Shown here in pieces: positions 1 to 4,453 of a DNA stretch of 5,995 bases. The notes under the pieces were generated by a model. It made no database searches. It was given only the letters and a program-made list of their open reading frames with translations, and had not been told where the DNA came from. Every line of letters starts with the position of its first letter. Positions within the stretch are counted from its first letter, which is position 1. The position numbers were made by a program, and so were the translations under genes. This stretch comes from an uncultured Lachnospira sp. GTDB lineage: Bacteria > Bacillota > Clostridia > Lachnospirales > Lachnospiraceae. The stretch covers positions 1 through 5,995 of the forward strand of contig CAAHEK010000246.1 in the NCBI GenBank assembly GCA_900772425.1. Direction: 5' to 3'.

Positions 1-1425
1 ATTAACAGAGAAGTTATTAGTATTACTTGTAAATGTAGCTCCGTTAAGTTCTATCTCTGAGTCACTTCCTTCAACTCTTACGGCATCTTCTGAATTACCT
101 AATTTTTTATTTTCAATATTTGCAAGTATAACTTTGCCTGCTGCTGCCTTCTGGTTGTACTGTGCATCTATCTTCTTCTTTAATTCATCATTAGCTGCAT
201 CTACATCTGATACAATCTTATCATAAGCTGTACTTCCCTCTGCTGCCTGCTTTGCATTGCCATTATCATCAAATTCAACATATTCAGCTTCCTTTGAAAG
301 TACATCTTTATTCTCGTTATAACGCTTTATATTGCCCTCTAACGTAGAAATATTCTTGGTAAGAGTATTATATGTATCAAGAAGGCCATCGTTTTTCATA
401 GCCTCTGTATCATAGGTTATTGTAACAGTACCATCATCCTCTGTTACCTCCTTACGATAACTGCCATATGTATCTTCAAGCTGCTTATTGAGTTCCTCAA
501 GCTTATCTGTGGCAACATCTATTGCAGCCTTGTCCTTGTCATTCTCATCTACATATACTTTTTCAAATTCATCTATGGCTTTCTTGTACTGATTATATTT
601 ATCCAAATGAGACTTTGCTGTATCACTATAAGATATCTTGGCAGCATTATATGCATCTTCCTTTATCTTAGCAAATTCCTCGGCTAACTTCTTTCCCTCT
701 TCTGTTGATTCATCTATATCAGCATAAGCTGCCCATTTCTTATATTCAGCCTCTGTAGTTTTATCTGTTGTAAATATTTTTAATGCATCAAGTGTTTTGA
801 GTCCGTCACTATCATTTGCAGTAATAGAGAAATCATGAGACTCTCCTGATGTCTTAGAGCTTATGAAAAATCTCTGGTTATTATCATCAAAGCTTGCATT
901 AAGTCCTGCTGACTTTAATGCTGTTGTAAACTGGTTAACTGTCATGTCTGCACTAAGCTCTATGTTAGTTGTCTTTCCGTCCACAGCTACAGACACCGAA
1001 CCCGATGTTAAGTCCTTAAGACCTTCTATCTCGCTTAACTTGGTACTTCCCTTAACATCTGCCTTGTTACCGCTTGCATCCTTTAAGATTCCTCCCGTAA
1101 GGTATCCTGTTTTAGCAAGCTTATTAATCTTAAGAGTCTGTGTTCCGTTAACTGCATTACTTCCGGCTGTAACCTTTGCATATGCTGAATTAGATATTGA
1201 AGCTGTTTTTAAATTATATGAGCTTGATAATCTTGCACTTGAAAGCTTTCCAGAATAAAAGCTGTAAATACTTGTATTCATTGTCTTCCACTTTTCCTGT
1301 TTCCATGAAAGCTTTGTCTGTGCTTTTACTAAATTATCCTTCTTAACACTATATGATGATACAAGGGCAGATACTAATGTATCTGTATCCATGCCTGATA
1401 CCATACCTGATAATCTTATTGCCAT
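1..1425 (-). CDS. fliD: Flagellar filament cap protein FliD, 3'-truncated by window edge
   Basis: FliD forms the cap at the growing filament tip and helps exported flagellin fold into place. The frame is open from ATG 1423-1425 to base 1, giving 475 residues with no internal stop; the C-terminus lies outside. The N-terminus MAIRLSGMVSGMDTDTLVSA is diagnostic of FliD, and a FliD N-domain follows to about residue 215. The C-domain begins near DAVRVEGSDSEIELNGATF (447-465), so most of it (about 200 residues or more) is missing. Between them, residues 219-443 form an unusual Lys/Glu/Asp/Ala-rich, mostly helical and coiled-coil-like insertion, broken near 326-335 by the short strand-like segment TEDDGTVTITYDTE. 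The usual FliD length is 450-500, so this one should exceed 650. The start is supported by GGAG (1432-1435) and by conservation. No cysteine is present in the visible part. It lies 131 nt after flaG and is probably in the same late operon. Confidence 0.96.
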   Translation of the reverse strand, partial: MAIRLSGMVSGMDTDTLVSALVSSYSVKKDNLVKAQTKLSWKQEKWKTMNTSIYSFYSGKLSSARLSSSYNLKTASISNSAYAKVTAGSNAVNGTQTLKINKLAKTGYLTGGILKDASGNKADVKGSTKLSEIEGLKDLTSGSVSVAVDGKTTNIELSADMTVNQFTTALKSAGLNASFDDNNQRFFISSKTSGESHDFSITANDSDGLKTLDALKIFTTDKTTEAEYKKWAAYADIDESTEEGKKLAEEFAKIKEDAYNAAKISYSDTAKSHLDKYNQYKKAIDEFEKVYVDENDKDKAAIDVATDKLEELNKQLEDTYGSYRKEVTEDDGTVTITYDTEAMKNDGLLDTYNTLTKNISTLEGNIKRYNENKDVLSKEAEYVEFDDNGNAKQAAEGSTAYDKIVSDVDAANDELKKKIDAQYNQKAAAGKVILANIENKKLGNSEDAVRVEGSDSEIELNGATFTSNTNNFSVN

Positions 1426-1431
1426 AATTCA

Positions 1432-1473
1432 CTCCATTCTGCACTATCCATGTGCCATTAAGACTTCCTTGTC
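1432..1473 (-). promoter_or_regulatory. fliD leader with three candidate CsrA (GGA) sites
   Basis: The 131-nt flaG-fliD gap has no gene. Its 3' part contains three spaced GGA motifs. Site 1 is GACAAGGAAGTC (1462-1473), a 3-bp GAC/GTC stem with AAGGAA in the loop and a perfect ACARGGA core. Site 2 is GCACATGGATAGTGC (1441-1455), a GCAC/GTGC stem with ATGGATA in the loop. Site 3 is ATGGAG at 1432-1437, which overlaps the fliD SD GGAG (1432-1435), 6 nt before the start. The GGA centres are 19 and 14 nt apart, within the range a CsrA dimer can bridge. The stems are short and binding is inferred, not shown. Confidence 0.5.
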
Positions 1474-1556
1474 AAACCTATCCGTATTACAACCAGCCGG
1501 TCCTAAGCATTATTACTTCTGATTATATACATATTAATAATCATATTTCCTGTTTA

Positions 1557-1997
1557 TTATCTTTTCTCATCAATCATAATTCCTGCAAGTTCCCATGCTT
1601 TTGCAAGCATTTCCAGAGCCTTTTCTGAAGGAATTTCTTTTATAACCTCATCAGTATCCTTATCCTTAATCTTGATAGTAATTCTCTTAGTTGGCTCATT
1701 ATAACCAAACTCCGCTACCGTATTATTGTTAATAAGTTTTCTGATATCTTTAACTTCCTTCATGGAAGCTGCTTCATCTTTCTTTCCATCCTTGGATGCA
1801 TTTCCATCTGTGCCTTTATTATGTCCGCTCTCGGCTACCTGACCTATAACCACTGCCTGATTAGCTGCTGATGACTGGGTTGTATCTGTCGCAACATCCT
1901 TAACCGGCTGAGCTTGTGAAACAGGCTTAGTCTGCTGGCTTGCCTGACTCTGATAGTTAGATGAACCTGCTACTGAACTTACACTTTCAATATTCAT
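1557..1997 (-). CDS. flaG: FlaG family flagellar protein
   Basis: FlaG is a small protein commonly encoded beside fliD; in several bacteria its loss changes filament length. Its exact biochemical role is not settled. The product is 146 residues. Residues 1-80 are polar, low-complexity sequence rich in Ser, Gln, Ala and Lys, probably disordered. Residues 85-146 form the FlaG domain: AEFGYNEPTKRITIKIKD (95-112), then DTDEVIKEIPSEKALEMLA (114-132), matching the family pattern of a strand pair followed by TxEVIxxIPxE and a C-terminal helix. The start at 1997 is preferred because GGAGGTG (2004-2010) lies 6 nt upstream; an in-frame ATG at 2012 overlaps that ribosome site and would add five residues. 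The gene has its own sigma-28-type promoter and no clear terminator before fliD, so flaG-fliD probably forms a late operon. Confidence 0.9.
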   Translation of the reverse strand: MNIESVSSVAGSSNYQSQASQQTKPVSQAQPVKDVATDTTQSSAANQAVVIGQVAESGHNKGTDGNASKDGKKDEAASMKEVKDIRKLINNNTVAEFGYNEPTKRITIKIKDKDTDEVIKEIPSEKALEMLAKAWELAGIMIDEKR

Positions 1998-2001
1998 TAT
2001 A

Positions 2002-2015
2002 CACACCTCCATGTG
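2002..2015 (-). promoter_or_regulatory. Candidate CsrA-binding hairpin over the flaG ribosome binding site
   Basis: The transcribed strand reads CACATGGAGGTGTG. CACA can pair with TGTG (4 bp), leaving TGGAGG in the loop. The GGA sits in that loop and is part of the SD sequence GGAGGTG, with the flaG ATG 4 nt after the hairpin. This is the arrangement expected of a CsrA repressor site: consensus RUACARGGAUGU, here matched at 8 of 12 positions including ACA, GGA and the final GU. A purine-rich SD always offers GG, so the evidence rests on the flanking ACA and inverted repeat. CsrA binding itself is inference. Confidence 0.5.
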
Positions 2016-2049
2016 ATAAACCTGTCAAAATGCTTTACTTATATGTCAT

Positions 2050-2076
2050 ATATCGGAATAAAGATTAAAAAGTTTA
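2050..2076 (-). promoter_or_regulatory. Sigma-28/sigma-D flagellar promoter for flaG-fliD
   Basis: In the csrA-flaG gap the minus strand reads TAAA (2073-2076), a 16-bp spacer, then CCGATAT (2050-2056). This matches the Bacillus sigma-D consensus (TAAA, 14-16 bp, CCGATAT) at every defined position. The predicted start near 2043 gives flaG a leader of about 45 nt. The location fits late-class control of flaG and fliD, which are needed only once the hook is complete. No other CCGATAT was seen in the window. Confidence 0.8.
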
Positions 2077-2087
2077 TATTTATAATT

Positions 2088-2309
2088 CTACTTTTTGAAT
2101 AATTTGCTTAATTCCTTTGCATCTACTGATGCAGCAGCCTCTTTATTAGCATTCTGTATCTGTGCATAAACTTCTTTTCTATATATAGGTACAGACTTTG
2201 GGGCCGAAATGCCAAGCTTTACCTGATCGCCTTTTATCTCTATAACTGTAATTTCTATATCATCATTTATTACTATAGCTTCGTCTTTCTTTCTAGATAA
2301 TGCCAGCAT
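2088..2309 (-). CDS. csrA: Carbon storage regulator CsrA, FliW-type with C-terminal extension
   Basis: CsrA is a dimeric RNA-binding protein that represses translation by binding GGA motifs at ribosome binding sites; in Bacillus its main target is the flagellin mRNA. The product is 73 residues. [14 protein letters not shown] at the N-terminus, [14 protein letters not shown] (25-38) and IYRKEVY (42-48) match the family throughout. The RNA-contacting residues L4, R6 and R44 are present. Residues 53-73 form the C-terminal extension seen in Firmicute CsrA proteins, including N55, the position implicated in FliW interaction in B. subtilis; short enterobacterial CsrA (61 residues) lacks this. The start at 2309 gives the canonical MLxLSRK beginning. 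An upstream in-frame ATG at 2372 lies inside fliW and would add 21 unrelated residues. GGTGAG (2314-2319), with AAGGA just before it, forms the ribosome site inside the end of fliW. The pairing with fliW makes the role certain within the family. Confidence 0.97.
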   Translation of the reverse strand: MLALSRKKDEAIVINDDIEITVIEIKGDQVKLGISAPKSVPIYRKEVYAQIQNANKEAAASVDAKELSKLFKK

Positions 2310-2310
2310 T

Positions 2311-2769
2311 CTACTCACCGTCCTTTTCATTAAGAATGTCATAGATAGGGAACTTAACAAGATAATCTTCATTATCTGCTATAAGCTGTACTCCCTTTAA
2401 TGTATCTACATTAATTATAATTGGTGCCTTAAGATTAATTGTCATCTTTGTAAGGTCTGAAGGAACAGTAAGTGCGCATACTACTAAAAGCTCCGCATCT
2501 TTAATATTCTCTCCGAGTGTATTAAGAATCTCATCCTCAACTACCGGGTCATAATCTTTTTTCACTATCTCCGGTTTCATTATAGGAAGTGCCAATGATG
2601 GTTCATCAAGTGACTGAAGCCACATAATTGATACATCCTCATCCTTCTCAACATCATATATTATTGTGTACTTCTTGCAATTCTCAAATCCTATAATTCC
2701 TTTATCAAAAGTAATTATTTTATCTTCTGCAATATCTATAGTTCCAAACCATTTTGTCTCTGCCTTCAT
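2311..2769 (-). CDS. fliW: Flagellar assembly factor FliW (CsrA antagonist)
   Basis: FliW is a small cytoplasmic protein that binds either flagellin or CsrA. When flagellin is exported, freed FliW sequesters CsrA and relieves translational repression; this mechanism is known from Bacillus subtilis. The product is 152 residues, normal for the family. Visible family features are [15 protein letters not shown] (23-37), [15 protein letters not shown] (50-64), VVCALTVP (96-103) and the C-terminal [19 protein letters not shown] (112-130). The start at 2769 is chosen because AAGGAGG (2775-2781) lies 5 nt upstream and the protein then begins at the conserved MKAETKWFG. An in-frame ATG at 2802 would add 11 unconserved residues and has a much poorer ribosome site. 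The stop codon is 1 nt before the csrA start, so the two are surely co-transcribed and probably translationally coupled. Confidence 0.95.
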   Translation of the reverse strand: MKAETKWFGTIDIAEDKIITFDKGIIGFENCKKYTIIYDVEKDEDVSIMWLQSLDEPSLALPIMKPEIVKKDYDPVVEDEILNTLGENIKDAELLVVCALTVPSDLTKMTINLKAPIIINVDTLKGVQLIADNEDYLVKFPIYDILNEKDGE

Positions 2770-2835
2770 AAAATCCTCCTTATTTATCTTTCTACAACCC
2801 ATTTAATGTGTATTACCTGATAACTTATTATATAT

Positions 2836-2864
2836 ATTATAACTTAGATTTCTTATTTTCTCAA
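2836..2864 (-). promoter_or_regulatory. Sigma-A (sigma-70-type) promoter for fliW-csrA
   Basis: On the minus strand, TTGAGA (2859-2864) is separated by exactly 17 bp from a perfect TATAAT (2836-2841), within the flgL-fliW gap. Transcription should begin near 2829 and give fliW a leader of about 60 nt. There is no extended -10 TG. The spacing and perfect -10 make this a strong match for a housekeeping promoter in a low-GC Gram-positive, although the surrounding AT-rich sequence raises the chance of a fortuitous -10. It would let fliW-csrA be expressed independently of the upstream flgK-flgL transcript. Confidence 0.7.
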
Positions 2865-2873
2865 CCATACAGC

Positions 2874-4415
2874 TTATGATAAGAAATCAAGAAGTGTCTG
2901 CTGTACTACCTTGCTTGCTGCTGAAAGAGATGCATTATATACAAGCTGTGCTGATGCATATCCTACAACTACCTCTTCCAAATCAATATCTTCATTTTCT
3001 GATTTAAGATTTGTAAAATTAGTTTTCTGCTCTGTAAGTCTTGATTTTGTTAAAGATAATCTTGTCTCTCTGTTACCAACATCCGCCTTGGCATTGGATA
3101 TTTCCTGCTGATAACCCTGCATCTGTCCAATTCCTTTTTCAAATGCCTTTGTCATCTGGTCTTCTGCAAAATCCTTCTGCTTGTTAAGTCCTTCAAGTAT
3201 GTCATTTAATTTTTGCTGTGAATCAGGATCCGAATATTTTTCTTCGTTTAACATGCCCTTTACTTTAGTTATCTGATTATCAACATCTATGGTATTCTGT
3301 ACTGATGTTATAAGATCATCAAGATTTCTTCCAAGATATATATTAAAGCTCTCACTCGCCTCTGTATTAACCTTAAGCTTCTGTGAGAAATTGACGTTGT
3401 ATTCAATGTCCTCCTGCTGCTTTGTATAGCTTATATTACGATAGTTATCATTGCAGTCAAAATACATTATAGGATTCAAATCACCCTTCTTGAAATTATC
3501 CTTATCATATGTTATAGAAAATGAATTGCTGCTGTAAATCTCTTTATATACATTTTCACCTAATAACACTTCACCTGTAGATGCATTTATAGCTATCTCA
3601 TCATCTCCCGGCTGATAATTGTCATCAGTTGTTGATGTAACAGTATATCCGCCTGAAGTAGTAGTAACTGCATTGCCATCTGCATCAGTAAGAGAAACAT
3701 TTCCGTCTGCATCAATGCTTACATTGGTTGTCTGTCCGTCGCTTCCTGTGAGCTTAAATGAATCAGCACTTACCTCTGAATAAGCAAGCTGCAATCTGTG
3801 TACTGTTGCTATATTAGGAGTCACTATTTTTCCATCAGCATCTGTCTTTACAGAAAGATTAAGTATGTCATCGTTAGAGTAAGCATTTGTGTATACAGTT
3901 TTGCTTGAGAGATTATCTCTCGTAAACTGCTGTGTGATTGTATAATCTTCATTGGATGCATCAGCATCTGACTGATATGTAAGAGGTTTATCTGTGCTGT
4001 AACCTGTAAACACATATCTTCCTGCATAATCAACATCACCCTGTGAATAAAATGCTTCTCTTAATTTATTAAGACTCTCAGCAATAGTATCTCTTTCCGC
4101 TGAAGAATATGAATCTGTTGAACCCTGTGTGCAATATCTGTATAAATCCTTTACTATTTCATAGGATTCATCAAGTGCATCTTCTGTAACTGAAAGCCAT
4201 GAAGAAGCATCCGGTATATTCTTGTTAAGATACTGTGTAACCTGGTCAAGACTTGAACGAAGTCTTAACGCTCTTATTGCTATAATTGGGTCATCTGATG
4301 GCTTATTTATCTTCTTTTGTGTAGATAACTGTGTATCTAATGTATTCAACTGTCCCTTGTTAATCTGGATGTTAGCCATTGTGCTGTTTACCATCATCTG
4401 ATTGGTTATTCTCAT
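2874..4415 (-). CDS. flgL: Flagellar hook-associated protein 3 FlgL, enlarged
   Basis: FlgL is the second hook-filament junction protein; it sits on FlgK and presents a flagellin-like surface for the filament. The start ATG at 4413-4415 is supported by GGAGGG (4424-4429) 8 nt upstream. The N-terminus MRITNQMMVNSTMANIQ, the PSDDP motif at residues 39-43 and GRYVFTGYSTDKPL (132-145) are typical of FlgL and flagellin-type N-domains. The C-terminal helix (about 430-513), ending in VVQQTLLDFLS, is the matching D0/D1 segment. At 513 residues it is far longer than the roughly 300-320 of enterobacterial FlgL. The excess lies at about 155-350, a polar, Thr/Ser/Asp-rich and probably beta-rich region with three DADG motifs (192-195, 235-238, 244-247). 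Cysteines at 95 and 321 are unusual for an axial protein. It lies 38 nt downstream of flgK; a promoter for fliW begins just after its stop. The family call is firm; the role of the central region is unknown. Confidence 0.96.
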   Translation of the reverse strand: MRITNQMMVNSTMANIQINKGQLNTLDTQLSTQKKINKPSDDPIIAIRALRLRSSLDQVTQYLNKNIPDASSWLSVTEDALDESYEIVKDLYRYCTQGSTDSYSSAERDTIAESLNKLREAFYSQGDVDYAGRYVFTGYSTDKPLTYQSDADASNEDYTITQQFTRDNLSSKTVYTNAYSNDDILNLSVKTDADGKIVTPNIATVHRLQLAYSEVSADSFKLTGSDGQTTNVSIDADGNVSLTDADGNAVTTTSGGYTVTSTTDDNYQPGDDEIAINASTGEVLLGENVYKEIYSSNSFSITYDKDNFKKGDLNPIMYFDCNDNYRNISYTKQQEDIEYNVNFSQKLKVNTEASESFNIYLGRNLDDLITSVQNTIDVDNQITKVKGMLNEEKYSDPDSQQKLNDILEGLNKQKDFAEDQMTKAFEKGIGQMQGYQQEISNAKADVGNRETRLSLTKSRLTEQKTNFTNLKSENEDIDLEEVVVGYASAQLVYNASLSAASKVVQQTLLDFLS

Positions 4416-4453
4416 AACATTTTCCCTCCGTAATACCCATTAATAAGTCTGTT

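Noticed and set aside
863..1258. Plus-strand open frame of 131 codons
   Set aside because: It lies antisense within fliD, has no ribosome site, and its sequence is the Leu/Val/Pro-rich shadow expected opposite a real AT-rich gene.
1449..1475. TTGACA (1470-1475) as a promoter for fliD
   Set aside because: No acceptable -10 lies 16-18 bp downstream; the sequence fits better as part of the candidate CsrA site GACAAGGA.
1426..1556. c-di-GMP or other known riboswitch in the fliD leader
   Set aside because: No GEMM-type conserved core or long paired stems could be found; only short GGA-loop hairpins are visible.
1996..2028. TTGACA (2023-2028) and TATAAT (1996-2001) as a sigma-A promoter for flaG
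   Set aside because: The spacer is 21 bp and the -10 overlaps the flaG start codon, so it could not give a useful message.
2067..2096. Hairpin AAAAAGT/ACTTTTT at the csrA stop as a terminator
   Set aside because: The stem is seven mostly A-U pairs with a 16-nt loop and no GC core, too weak for an intrinsic terminator, and it overlaps the sigma-28 promoter.
2310..2372. Upstream csrA start at 2372, overlapping fliW
   Set aside because: The CsrA family begins at MLxLSR, which corresponds to 2309; the added residues are fliW sequence read in another frame.
2770..2802. Upstream fliW start at 2802
   Set aside because: It would place the strong AAGGAGG site inside the coding region and add 11 residues outside the conserved FliW beginning.
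2911..3111. Plus-strand open frame inside flgL
   Set aside because: Antisense shadow of the conserved C-terminal FlgL helix; no supporting ribosome site or homology recognised.
3848..4039. Minus-strand open frame in another frame of flgL
   Set aside because: Fully nested in flgL, whose own frame encodes recognisable FlgL sequence there.
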